From NCBI GenBank assembly GCA_039679975.1, contig JBDKTZ010000120.1, forward strand, positions 1 to 36,644: 36,644 nt of DNA. The letters run 5' to 3'. Source of the DNA: JBCFBK01 sp039679975 (GTDB taxonomy: Bacteria; Bacteroidota; Bacteroidia; Bacteroidales; Prolixibacteraceae). Positions 25,247 to 33,664 of the stretch are shown here, piece after piece. Made by a program: the position numbers and the translations under genes. The stretch's first letter is position 1, and every line of letters starts with the position of its first letter. The notes beneath the pieces were generated by a model that was given only the letters and a program-made list of their open reading frames with translations, was not told where the DNA came from and searched no databases.

Positions 25247-26350
25247 TTAACCCGCCTTTTTGTTCAATGCCTCTTCAAAATGACTTAAATACTGATTAAT
25301 GATCACCGGCCATGAATAAATGGTCTCAATCTTCCTGATGTTCGCTTCAATCTTGTCTTTATGAAGAGGCTTTGCTTCCTCCCTGACGAACCGGGCAACC
25401 TGCCCGGCATTCTCAAAATAGAATCCATCCTGGCCCAGGATCGATTGGTTAAAAATGTTGTCATGTGCACATATTAAAGCCTGAGAAGCCATTGCCTCCA
25501 GTAAGGATGGATTGGTACCGCCAACTGTATGCCCGTGAAAATACAAGTTCGAAAAATGCCGCAGGTTACTGAGCTCGTTCATGTTATAGATACCTCCAAG
25601 GAACTGGATAAACCGGTACTTTTTATATCTGTTCCTTAAATAATGTCCATATTTTGTACGATAATTCCCGATGACCAGAAACGGAACAAACTGCTCGGAC
25701 TGAACGACACCATCCAGGATAATCTCAATACTGTTTTCAGGTTCAAGCCTTGCGATCAGCATGTTGTACCGGAAAGGAAAGACATTATACCTGGTAATCA
25801 CCTGAAGATCGATCCGGGAAAACAGGTCCGCTCCATAGGGAATATAGATCGATTCGACCTTGTACCTGGTGAACAGATATTGTTGAATTCCCAGGGAATC
25901 AGAGATAAGAAAATCGCTTGACTTCACAGCCAGCTTTTCTGCGAATCTCAAAAATATTTGTACAGACTTTGAATATTTGGGACGTTTCCATTCCATTCCA
26001 TCCATATTCGTGGAAACCACACTTTTCTTTTTTGGCAGTAACCATCCCCACACTGAATTACTTGTGTAACCCAGTTGCAGAATAATATCAAACTGTCTCT
26101 TCCTGGTATCCCGGATACAATTAAAATCATAGATGAACTGTCCGGCAGTACCCCATTTATATTCAGGGTCGTAACAATGAATGATGTTGACCCCGTTCCA
26201 GTCATTCTCTCCATAGGGATGCTTATGTGAATTATATACGGTCACCTCATGTCCCTTTTTTGTCAGGCCACGGGAAAGGAACTGGGCAAATTGCTCGAAT
26301 CCTCCGTAATAATTGGGTATTCCTCTGGTTCCTATAATTGCGATTTTCAT
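25247..26350 (-). CDS. Family 4-type glycosyltransferase (DUF1972 / rhamnosyltransferase-like)
   Basis: 367 residues. The start MKIAIIGTRGIPNYYGGFEQFA is the hallmark of DUF1972 glycosyltransferases, a GT-B donor-acceptor fold common in capsule and exopolysaccharide loci. The C-terminal Rossmann half contains GGTNPSLLEAMASQALI, the nucleotide-sugar-binding Glu motif (equivalent of EX7E). It transfers a sugar from an NDP donor to the growing repeat unit on the inner face of the membrane. The specific sugar cannot be read from sequence; some relatives are rhamnosyl- or fucosyl-transferases. It lies in the minus-strand run between a GT2 gene and the BY-kinase. Confidence 0.9.
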   Translation of the reverse strand: MKIAIIGTRGIPNYYGGFEQFAQFLSRGLTKKGHEVTVYNSHKHPYGENDWNGVNIIHCYDPEYKWGTAGQFIYDFNCIRDTRKRQFDIILQLGYTSNSVWGWLLPKKKSVVSTNMDGMEWKRPKYSKSVQIFLRFAEKLAVKSSDFLISDSLGIQQYLFTRYKVESIYIPYGADLFSRIDLQVITRYNVFPFRYNMLIARLEPENSIEIILDGVVQSEQFVPFLVIGNYRTKYGHYLRNRYKKYRFIQFLGGIYNMNELSNLRHFSNLYFHGHTVGGTNPSLLEAMASQALICAHDNIFNQSILGQDGFYFENAGQVARFVREEAKPLHKDKIEANIRKIETIYSWPVIINQYLSHFEEALNKKAG

Positions 26351-26414
26351 GTCATTCTATATTACTGTCAAGCCTCTGAGCGCAAGAATTTAAGTTACTT
26401 TCTTTCTCAAAGAA

Positions 26415-27251
26415 CTATTTCATCAGACGCCTGATTGTGAAAAAAATTTTGTAAAATAAAAACTTCCATATACTGACACGGAATGGTAAGCCCGTAATTA
26501 ATGCATGGTAAATCCGCAATTGATCAAGGGGCGCCCTCAACTTTCTGACAAAATAACTGGGACCGATATCCTTTGCGCCAAAAACATTCGCCGAATGCTG
26601 GCGGTAGAAAATCGTTGGAGCAGACAGGAATCTGATCCGCCCGTACCTTGCAATAATGACGGCAATCCATTGATCGTGCGTAACATATTCTGAAGGGATC
26701 GGCAATATGTAATCCAATGTTTTTTTGTTAATCATAACAGTGCAGCCAGCGACAACATTTAATGCCAGAAGTTTAACAGGATCGGCAATGACCGATGGGA
26801 ACAGTTTCTGACTTTTGATAAACGATTCGGAAATTAAATTCAAGTTCTCATCCACTTCAATCAAATCGGTGAACACCATCAACGGAATATCTTTCCATTT
26901 TTCTTCAAGCTTGAGCATGGCTCTGAATGTCACCTCGATTTTGCTTTTAAACCAGACATCGTCCTGATCACACAACATGATGTATCTGCCCGAGCAGCTT
27001 CCGAGCAAGAATGAAAATGATAAAGTAGAACCGGCATGAGCTTTTCCGTCCTGAATCAGCTCTATTTTTCCGGGGCAAGACCTCACGTAGTAATCAATGA
27101 TCTCCAAAGTCCTGTCCGTAGATCCGTCATCCCGTATTAACAACCGCCATCCGGGCCAGGTCTGATTCAGTAAAGATGAGATCAGGTCCCTCAAATATTT
27201 TTCTCCGTTGTAAGTAGACAACAGGATATCGATTGGCGGATGCTTATGCAT
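26415..27251 (-). CDS. Family 2 glycosyltransferase
   Basis: 278 residues. GT-A fold start IDILLSTYNGEKYLRDLISSL, nucleotide-binding LLIRDDGSTDRTLEII, and the DxD-type metal site MLCDQDDVWF. This is the rhamnosyltransferase-like class (CDQDDVW), so an inverting transfer of a deoxyhexose is a reasonable guess. No membrane helices apart from a weakly hydrophobic tail. The start codon overlaps the end of the preceding GT2 gene by eight bases, indicating translational coupling. Confidence 0.92.
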   Translation of the reverse strand: MHKHPPIDILLSTYNGEKYLRDLISSLLNQTWPGWRLLIRDDGSTDRTLEIIDYYVRSCPGKIELIQDGKAHAGSTLSFSFLLGSCSGRYIMLCDQDDVWFKSKIEVTFRAMLKLEEKWKDIPLMVFTDLIEVDENLNLISESFIKSQKLFPSVIADPVKLLALNVVAGCTVMINKKTLDYILPIPSEYVTHDQWIAVIIARYGRIRFLSAPTIFYRQHSANVFGAKDIGPSYFVRKLRAPLDQLRIYHALITGLPFRVSIWKFLFYKIFFTIRRLMK

Positions 27252-28011
27252 AAACCACTCTCTTCAAAAGGATTATGGCATGGAAGTATGCCTGAAAGAA
27301 AGCATATTCAAAAAAGTGCCTTGGTCTGATTCCAAAATACTTATTTTTGATGTCAAGAGACTCTTTCATCGATTTTGATATCAAGCGGTTACTGACTCCG
27401 CCAAAGCTCATGTTCGCTATATCGTCATCAATAATTTCGAACGGAACACCTTTCAGATAGCACCTGACCACAAAATCATAGTCCATTACTATTTTCAGGT
27501 GTGTGTCGTATAAACCAATCCTGGTATAAACTTCCCGCGGACAAAACATTCCCGGGTGCCAGATGGTCATCTGTGACCGGATTCCTTTAATCGAGCTCTT
27601 TTTGGTATTGAATTTCCCGGGACTGTTCCAAAGCCTGACGTTGCCGCACAAAACGGACGGGACATTACTCCTGCGTCGTAAAATTTTTTCCAAAGCATCT
27701 TCCTCATACCAATCGTCGGCGTTGATCAGGCCGATCAATTCACCTGAAGCCATTCCTATGCCTTTATTCCATGCATCCGCAATACCCCCGTCAGGCTCGC
27801 TGAGCCATGACAAACGGCCGTCATTTTCATATTTCCGGATAATGCTGATTGTCCCATCGGTAGAACCTCCGTCAAGCACAATATATTCCAGATGGAGGTA
27901 ACTTTGCCCCAAGACACTCCGGATCGTCCTTCCGATTGTCTTCTCTCCATTTAGTACAACCGTGATAATAGTCACAAGAGGTTGATTGTCCTTTTTTATA
28001 ACTTTTACCAT
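27244..28011 (-). CDS. Family 2 glycosyltransferase
   Basis: 255 residues. VTIITVVLNGEKTIGRTIRSVL, YIVLDGGSTDGTISII and the acceptor-side LIGLINADDWYEEDA (DD metal site) identify a GT2 of the WcaA type. WHPGMFCPREVYTRIGLYD is also typical of this class. It probably adds one sugar of the exopolysaccharide repeat. It begins immediately after the polymerase gene stop and overlaps the next GT2 gene, so polymerase and two transferases are tightly coupled. Confidence 0.93.
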   Translation of the reverse strand: MVKVIKKDNQPLVTIITVVLNGEKTIGRTIRSVLGQSYLHLEYIVLDGGSTDGTISIIRKYENDGRLSWLSEPDGGIADAWNKGIGMASGELIGLINADDWYEEDALEKILRRRSNVPSVLCGNVRLWNSPGKFNTKKSSIKGIRSQMTIWHPGMFCPREVYTRIGLYDTHLKIVMDYDFVVRCYLKGVPFEIIDDDIANMSFGGVSNRLISKSMKESLDIKNKYFGIRPRHFFEYAFFQAYFHAIILLKRVVYA

Positions 28012-29352
28012 TTATGACGTCCATTTTACCACAGAAGGCTTGAAATTGCCTTGTCCGCTATATTTTAAGAACAATCCGGCGTTTATTCCAAGCCCTGAAA
28101 GAAACCACCATAAATAGATGTACGGCATTCCGTATGGATTCACAGACACCATACAGGCAACCAGAGTTGAAGCGGCAATTGCTGCCGCGATACGTGTCAA
28201 AGCATGGTATGGTGCGTGCTTTAACAGGTAATACAGCACCAGAAGATGAACTGTTATCAAATAGAAAACGCCTGCAAGTCCGATTTCATACCCAATATTC
28301 ATCCATGCCGATTCCACAAAAAACTGAACAGACTCCTTCCGGTTATCTGTTGCTCCCAATCCATGCCCCCACGGCTCGTCCAAGAGCATCCTGATCCCTT
28401 TCAGCACGCTGTTGCCTCTCGCTGCTGCGCTGGCTTCCCGCCCGCTAAAGGAATTGCTGATAATGTCGAATGCGCCGGGATAAAGGATAGAAATCATTAA
28501 AACCATGATCAACATAATCAATATGGATCCCAACAGATACTTCAGTCGGATATGAAAATTCTTGTAGAGCAACATGATACCCGTTCCTAAAAACGCAATG
28601 GCCCATCCCGCCCGGGAAAATGAAAAAACAATGCTGACGAGCGACAGGAACAGGACAATCCGGATAAACCGCCATTCCTTTACGCTGAATGAAAACGACT
28701 CTTTAAACAGTAAAACGCCAAAAAACAGAATGATGGAAAACGCATTAAATAAGCCGAAAATATTCGGACTGCCGGTTATGCCCGCCATCCGTTCAAATCC
28801 CATGATCCTGTACGAAGAAATTTTATAGTGAATATAGCCGGAGCCATCAACATAGGCCGCGGTATCCATGATCCTCGCCACCGGTACATTAAAGAAAAAG
28901 TACTGGGCAAATCCGGCAATGTCGGATATCAGGATGGAAACAGCCAGGATCAGGATCATCTTCCTGACCACATTGAAATCAATTTTCATCGCCATAACTG
29001 TAAAAAAAAGAACAGCCGGGAATAGATGATCTCTCAGCGCCGGTAATGCATCTGCATGAACGGCAGCCGCTAAGAAATAAAACACGACAATCAGGCAAAA
29101 GAGCAGTTGCAAAACAAAAATCAACCGGTTCAAATGCATATGTGTCTTACTGAAAACCTTATAAGCCAAGAGAAGGATCACTGCTTCCTTCCAGACCGAA
29201 AAGATCTCTCCCCCTTCAAAAAGATAAAAAAAACTGTTTTTCAGAAACGTATGAAAAGGCAATAAAATCAGAAACAGACTGATAATTTTATGTTCATCAT
29301 CCTGAAAAATACAAAATAATGTAATTGCCAGAAAACAGATAATTTCAAGCAT
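28012..29352 (-). CDS. O-antigen ligase/polymerase-like membrane protein (Wzy-type)
   Basis: 446 residues with about ten to twelve membrane helices from residue 3 to near 430. The large periplasmic loop before the last helices includes SGREASAAARGNSVLKG and LLDEPWGHGLGATD, matching the pattern of Wzy_C/O-antigen ligase proteins (an Arg-rich stretch followed by P.GxG). It is expected to polymerise undecaprenyl-linked repeat units in the periplasm. Only two bases separate it from the preceding gene. Polymerase is preferred over ligase because of the surrounding transferases and BY-kinase. Confidence 0.85.
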   Translation of the reverse strand: MLEIICFLAITLFCIFQDDEHKIISLFLILLPFHTFLKNSFFYLFEGGEIFSVWKEAVILLLAYKVFSKTHMHLNRLIFVLQLLFCLIVVFYFLAAAVHADALPALRDHLFPAVLFFTVMAMKIDFNVVRKMILILAVSILISDIAGFAQYFFFNVPVARIMDTAAYVDGSGYIHYKISSYRIMGFERMAGITGSPNIFGLFNAFSIILFFGVLLFKESFSFSVKEWRFIRIVLFLSLVSIVFSFSRAGWAIAFLGTGIMLLYKNFHIRLKYLLGSILIMLIMVLMISILYPGAFDIISNSFSGREASAAARGNSVLKGIRMLLDEPWGHGLGATDNRKESVQFFVESAWMNIGYEIGLAGVFYLITVHLLVLYYLLKHAPYHALTRIAAAIAASTLVACMVSVNPYGMPYIYLWWFLSGLGINAGLFLKYSGQGNFKPSVVKWTS

Positions 29353-29354
29353 AT

Positions 29355-30200
29355 TTACCTTGTGATCTTACGTTTAAATGCGTCGATAAATGATCCCTTT
29401 GTACAATTCAGTACTTCGACAAAGCTTTGTTCAGCAAATTCTTCAAGCTCCAGATATGCCACAAACATATCGGCATACATCTGCAGTATCCGGTATAACT
29501 TTTCTTCCTTACCAAACAGTTCCCTCCATGTTTTTACCTGCGCATCATTTTTGTCAAAAAAATGCGGATTTTCCAGGCACACCTCGTTATACTCGTTGAC
29601 CGACAGGTATTTCACCCACGAATGCTCGGTTCCATACAACTCGATGATCTGATATTTCATACAAATGCCGGTATAGATCGCGGCCACCATCACATTTCGT
29701 ACCCGGGGACACGACAGGTTATGTCTGTATAAAAAAAACCTGACCGGTCTGAAACCCTTATATTCCATCGCATTAAACGGCACAATGGTAACCGTTACCG
29801 ATCCGGCAAATATATTTTTAACCTTTTTGATAACCTTTCGCCACGATGGCACGAACAGGATCATGGGCCAGCTGGTCTCTTTTTTGATCCTTTCAAGTAG
29901 ACTGAGTCCCTCCGGACTGTCAAAAAAATGCGGATCGGCCAGAACATAGTAACGGGGTTTTAGTGTCTGATAGCTTTCCGACAATACATGACGATTAACC
30001 ACCATGTAATCGACAAATTCACTCTTCATGCCATCCAGAACTTCATTTAAAGACTTTCCGTTGCCGAGAATTCTTAAAGTGACGTTCGATCTTTTCCATT
30101 CCAGCCCGTTTAGTTGATTAAACAGGGCCAGCTGATAGAAATGAATGGCTATTCTTACCGACCAGCCGACCGAAAAGAGAACTGACAAAAGAAAATTCAT
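29355..30200 (-). CDS. Possible nonulosonate (sialyl)transferase-like protein, GT42/DUF115-like
   Basis: 281 residues, not confidently recognised. Residues about 40-95 (LRILGNGKSLNEVLDGM, then VDYMVVNRHVLSE and RYYVLADPHFF) resemble the nucleotide-binding start of GT42 sialyltransferases (GNGxSL and an N-x-F/H segment) and of DUF115/MAF-type proteins. Further on, AAIYTGICMKYQIIELYGTEHSW resembles the conserved region where GT42 enzymes read GYKEIYLxGxD. The N-terminal 25 residues are hydrophobic. It lies directly after neuB and neuA and before the polymerase, so transferring the CMP-activated acid is a natural job. This is inference from position and local resemblance; a structural comparison is needed. 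Confidence 0.55.
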   Translation of the reverse strand: MNFLLSVLFSVGWSVRIAIHFYQLALFNQLNGLEWKRSNVTLRILGNGKSLNEVLDGMKSEFVDYMVVNRHVLSESYQTLKPRYYVLADPHFFDSPEGLSLLERIKKETSWPMILFVPSWRKVIKKVKNIFAGSVTVTIVPFNAMEYKGFRPVRFFLYRHNLSCPRVRNVMVAAIYTGICMKYQIIELYGTEHSWVKYLSVNEYNEVCLENPHFFDKNDAQVKTWRELFGKEEKLYRILQMYADMFVAYLELEEFAEQSFVEVLNCTKGSFIDAFKRKITR

Positions 30201-30258
30201 GGGTTTTACTTTGGTTGAAAAGTTAATGCGTTTCTTCCTCCGGGAGCCTTACCGAAAA

Positions 30259-30957
30259 TTATTGTTCCGGCGTTCCGGCAGCAGAAGGCCGGTGAACCCT
30301 CATAAGTTGCTCCATAATTAGCCAGTCATGAGGTTCATCAATTTCCATAACCGTATATTCAGGCATTTCATATATTCCGATCCTCCCGCTTAACCGGTTT
30401 TTGGTATCGAGCACCTGGCCCACTGTAGAAATATAAATGGCTCCATTCTCCATAAGTTCTCCGTCAAAATTCTGCCGGCGGGGTCTGTTTCTATAATCAT
30501 AATTTTTAGAGGTTCCGTCGGAATTCCAAAGGAAACGTTTGATCCTCACGCACGAAAGCATGGAATCATACTTTCCTTGCAAAAAGGCAGACAAAGCTTC
30601 TTCGAAGTGCTCTGTCTGTGTGAGCGGAGAGGTCGCCTGCACCAGCATAAAAATATCATCTTTATCCAGCCTGGCCTGGTTCAGGTATTCGAGCATAACG
30701 CTTTCAGTACTGGCTGTGTCAGTTGCACTTTCGGACGAGCGCCGGTAAATAACGACCTTTCTGAAATAAAATCCGGTTACCACTGTTTCAATCTCATCTG
30801 AATCGGTAGCTACAATAATTTCGTCCACGGTATCTGTCATTTCCAAAGCGTAAAGATTCCAGTATACCAAAGGCTTGCCGCAAAATAATTTTATATTTTT
30901 GGAAGGTATGGATTTACTTCCGCCGCGAACAGGAATAAATGCAATTATTTTTCCCAT
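30259..30957 (-). CDS. neuA: CMP-nonulosonic acid (sialic acid-type) cytidylyltransferase
   Basis: 232 residues, usual NeuA length. The CTP-binding start IAFIPVRGGSKSIPSKNIKLF is diagnostic, with PLVYWNLYALEMT, ATDSDEI, the hexose-nucleotide loop LVQATSPLTQTEHFEEAL, and ENGAIYIS near 190. It activates a nine-carbon acid as CMP-sugar in the cytosol. Which acid (Neu5Ac, Kdn, legionaminate or pseudaminate type) is not shown by sequence. The start overlaps the end of the neuB-like gene by 13 bases, so both enzymes are made together. No epimerase, hydrolysing NeuC or Pse/Leg modifying genes are in the window. Confidence 0.93.
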   Translation of the reverse strand: MGKIIAFIPVRGGSKSIPSKNIKLFCGKPLVYWNLYALEMTDTVDEIIVATDSDEIETVVTGFYFRKVVIYRRSSESATDTASTESVMLEYLNQARLDKDDIFMLVQATSPLTQTEHFEEALSAFLQGKYDSMLSCVRIKRFLWNSDGTSKNYDYRNRPRRQNFDGELMENGAIYISTVGQVLDTKNRLSGRIGIYEMPEYTVMEIDEPHDWLIMEQLMRVHRPSAAGTPEQ

Positions 30958-31823
30958 CTGATCTGATTTTTTTTGAGTTTATTTCGTTGCACCTCTTCAA
31001 TATTCAGAATTTCAGTGCTTTTATGCGTAAGCGTTCTGGCCACTGCCCGGCAGTCACGCGCGAGTTTCCGCATTCCGTCAGGCTCGAGTGACGCAGCGTG
31101 GTCTGTACCTTTCCAGGTCCGGTCAAGGGTAAAATGACGTTCAATCCATTGGGCTCCCAGTGCGACTGCCGCCGAGTCAACGGCAATACCAAGATGATGC
31201 CCTGAGAAACCTATTGCTTTTACCCGGTGCTGGTAGGCTTCCTTCAATCGGGGCAGCTCCAGCAAACACACATCTTCGAAAGGAACCGGATAGCCTGAAG
31301 TGCAACTGTAAAGCACCAGATCATGATTCCGTTTTTTGGATTCGAAGAACGATACGATCAATTCCTCCTCTTCTCTTGTGGTCATTCCCAATGAAAGATG
31401 GATCTCTCCCCGGTAACGATCGCACAAGTAATTGAGCAGTTCCTTGTTCAGGTTACACGCCGAAGGGATTTTGATCAGTTCCGGCCCGATCGAAGCAATT
31501 TCCTTTGCTGAGGTTAAGTCCCACACTGAAGTAGAATAAATCAAATGATTTTCTTCACACCACAATTTTAATTCCTTGTGTTGATCCAGGCTAAATTCCA
31601 GGACCTCCCGATGTTCGCCATAGGTCGCTCCGTACGAATTAACAGGATCGGGATGCGGAGCATGATATTCCGCATAAGAGAGCAACTCCTTGTTATTTCT
31701 CTTTTGAAACTTGACGACATCAACCTTACAGAATAAAGCGGCAGTCATAATCATTTCTTTCGCGATTGACAGATCACCTTTGTGATTACATCCAATCTCA
31801 GCAATTATTTTTGGTGGTTTCAT
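30945..31823 (-). CDS. neuB: NeuB-family nonulosonic acid synthase lacking the SAF domain
   Basis: 292 residues. The TIM-barrel synthase domain is clear: IIAEIGCNHKGDLSIAKEMI, VVKFQKRNN, GATYGEHREVLEFS, YSTSVWDLTSAKEIASIGP, IKIPSACNLN, and the metal-proximal ERHFTLDRTWKGTDHAASLEP. It condenses phosphoenolpyruvate with a six-carbon sugar (ManNAc-type or related). Usual NeuB is about 340-350 residues with a C-terminal antifreeze-like SAF domain that closes the neighbouring active site; this protein ends right after the barrel helices (RTLTHKSTEILNIEEV), so that domain is missing. The frame ends naturally inside the overlap with neuA, so this does not look like a truncation. Confidence 0.9.
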   Translation of the reverse strand: MKPPKIIAEIGCNHKGDLSIAKEMIMTAALFCKVDVVKFQKRNNKELLSYAEYHAPHPDPVNSYGATYGEHREVLEFSLDQHKELKLWCEENHLIYSTSVWDLTSAKEIASIGPELIKIPSACNLNKELLNYLCDRYRGEIHLSLGMTTREEEELIVSFFESKKRNHDLVLYSCTSGYPVPFEDVCLLELPRLKEAYQHRVKAIGFSGHHLGIAVDSAAVALGAQWIERHFTLDRTWKGTDHAASLEPDGMRKLARDCRAVARTLTHKSTEILNIEEVQRNKLKKNQIRWEK

Positions 31824-32025
31824 AATTATAGCAGTATCAAATATTCAATATCAAAACGCAAGCGTCAGGAGTCAAAGACACCAGAAGCAGAAAAAAGCTG
31901 TTCGTTATTGGGTTTTGGTGGCAGAGCAAAACGATAAAGGGTAGAAGGATAGAAAGAAGGAAGGGGAAATCGGCGCACTCTGCAACCTTTAACCTGAGAC
32001 CTGCAACCCCTCTTCTGGTCTCCGA

Positions 32026-32703
32026 TTATATCGTTGGAAGAGGATAACCAAGCATCCGGTAATCCTCCAGGTAGAACTCGATCAGGTCAGTCAGAAGCTC
32101 CTTGTTTAAAAGAATTTCCGGTTTATCAACCCTGTTCCGGGAGTCATTGAGCATCGGAATTTCCGTATATTTTATTTTCAATATGTCGAGCAAACCGGCA
32201 ATATCCTGATTCAGATTTTCAAAGCGAATTATAAAATCCGGTCGTTTCTCCGATAAGGGATGAGTTAAATAATTGACCTGAGGAATTATTCCATAAGGTT
32301 CCTGACTAAACACATCGAAATATTTTCGTATGGTCCATAATTTAATATCCGGATGTTTCTTCAGGTAAAATCCTTCATACCGTTCACTGGTGTGATAATT
32401 ATAAGAGCTTATCAGTCTTTCGATTGGTTCACGAACAGCGACTATTACAAAATACTCTTCCCACAACTTCGCCGGCACAAGCAATCCCGGCGTCAAATGA
32501 GAGATATCACCCCTTAACTTCAGCAGTTTCCGCAATGAAGTTCCAGCTACCTTCGGATTGTGTACAAAGATGATTTTCTTTGTATGATTCACGGATGAAC
32601 TGATTTCCGGGTTCCCGATCAACGTGCGGTATAAATGATAGGCAGATAAAAGCAGTTTATTATTCTCAATCCGTTTTAACGTTGAATTTTTCAGTATTCC
32701 CAT
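32026..32703 (-). CDS. Sulfotransferase, Sulfotransfer_2-type
   Basis: 225 residues. The PAPS 5'-phosphosulfate loop is HNPKVAGTSLRKL (48-60) and the 3'-phosphate loop is VAVREPIERLISSYNY (88-103), in the right order and spacing for the Sulfotransfer_2 class, which includes animal carbohydrate sulfotransferases (HNK-1, chondroitin-type). The C-terminal half, ending in a short helix, forms the acceptor pocket. It should transfer sulfate from PAPS to a sugar of the exopolysaccharide or its lipid intermediate. PAPS would be supplied by the CysC gene 129 bp upstream. No signal peptide, so the reaction is cytosolic. Confidence 0.88.
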   Translation of the reverse strand: MGILKNSTLKRIENNKLLLSAYHLYRTLIGNPEISSSVNHTKKIIFVHNPKVAGTSLRKLLKLRGDISHLTPGLLVPAKLWEEYFVIVAVREPIERLISSYNYHTSERYEGFYLKKHPDIKLWTIRKYFDVFSQEPYGIIPQVNYLTHPLSEKRPDFIIRFENLNQDIAGLLDILKIKYTEIPMLNDSRNRVDKPEILLNKELLTDLIEFYLEDYRMLGYPLPTI

Positions 32704-32832
32704 TGGTTATTCTTCATTCGTTATCAACAAAATTTTCTTATTTCCCGAAAAAGGGACAATAAACTGGTACGGCATATGGGCACCGCAGGAGAGAGATAAA
32801 TTTTGAAAAAAGAAAAGTGATTGGTTGGCGGA

Positions 32833-33447
32833 TTAATCGTTCTCCGGCCGGTAAGCGATAAATGGAAGTATGTTTTCGAGTAAAACAGAAACCGATTCTT
32901 CAACTGACAGGATAGAAGTATCGATCAACAGCCGGGCCTGTTCAGGCGCATCATAAGGCGCATTTACGCCAGTGAAATCTTTGATGATTCCGGCTCTGGC
33001 TTTGGCATAAAGACCTTTCACATCCCTGCTCTCGCAAGTGTCAAGCGGGGTATTTAAATAAATTTCATAAAAATCGTCTTCCCCTACAATATTCCGGACA
33101 ATCTGCCGCATGCTTCTTGCAGGGCTGATAAACGCACAAATCGTTATTATGCCACAATTCAGAAATAGCTTGCTGACTTCTGCAATCCTCCTGATGTTTT
33201 CCATCCGGTCTTCAGAAGAAAACCCCAGGTTATTGTTGATACCCGACCGGATATTATCGCCATCCAGAAGTTGCGACACATAACCCATGCCGAATAAACG
33301 GCGGTCAAGGGCGGATGCCAGTGTTGTTTTACCCGACCCCGACAACCCTGTAAACCAGATGACCCTGGCTCTCTGCATTAGCTTCGCTTCTTTTGCTTCC
33401 CGCGGAATGCTGCTGTCAAATACCGGGAAAATATTATCCATATTCAT
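32833..33447 (-). CDS. cysC: Adenylylsulfate (APS) kinase
   Basis: 204 residues. P-loop GLSGSGKT (34-41), LLDGDNIRSGINNNLGFS (APS contact), RMENIRRIAEVSKLFLNCG, and the phosphorylation loop AFISPARSMRQIVR; GLYAKARAGIIKDFTGVNAPYD closes the active site. All typical residues are there. It makes PAPS from APS. Assimilatory cysC usually sits with cysD/cysN; here it sits next to a sulfotransferase and UDP-glucose dehydrogenase, so its job is almost certainly PAPS supply for polysaccharide sulfation. ATP sulfurylase genes are not in the window. Start could also be the in-frame ATG two codons later. Confidence 0.95.
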   Translation of the reverse strand: MNMDNIFPVFDSSIPREAKEAKLMQRARVIWFTGLSGSGKTTLASALDRRLFGMGYVSQLLDGDNIRSGINNNLGFSSEDRMENIRRIAEVSKLFLNCGIITICAFISPARSMRQIVRNIVGEDDFYEIYLNTPLDTCESRDVKGLYAKARAGIIKDFTGVNAPYDAPEQARLLIDTSILSVEESVSVLLENILPFIAYRPEND

Positions 33448-33526
33448 CTTTTTATGCTCTCCACTTTATCAGTTATAATCTGCGTATTGGCGTTATCTCT
33501 TCGAGACTTACTTTCAACGGTATGGA

Positions 33527-33540
33527 GTTTGCCGGCAAAC
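33527..33540. repeat. 14-bp perfect palindrome upstream of cysC
   Basis: GTTTGCCGGCAAAC reads the same on both strands and lies 80 bp before the cysC start in a 217-bp gap. It could be an operator or an RNA hairpin between ugd and cysC. No factor can be named. Confidence 0.35.
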
Positions 33541-33664
33541 ACCAGCCCGAACTGAAACCGCAGCTGCTGTAGCTTTGAGCGGGCAATAAAAGGTCATCAC
33601 ATCCCTTCAACCCTAAAGTTAACGCTCGAAAGAATGTATGGTGTAAAAAATAAAAAGGATAAGG

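Noticed and set aside
33541..33600. Riboswitch-like GC stretch upstream of cysC
   Set aside because: The paired GCAGCTGCTG segment is too small and matches no riboswitch core that I can recognise.
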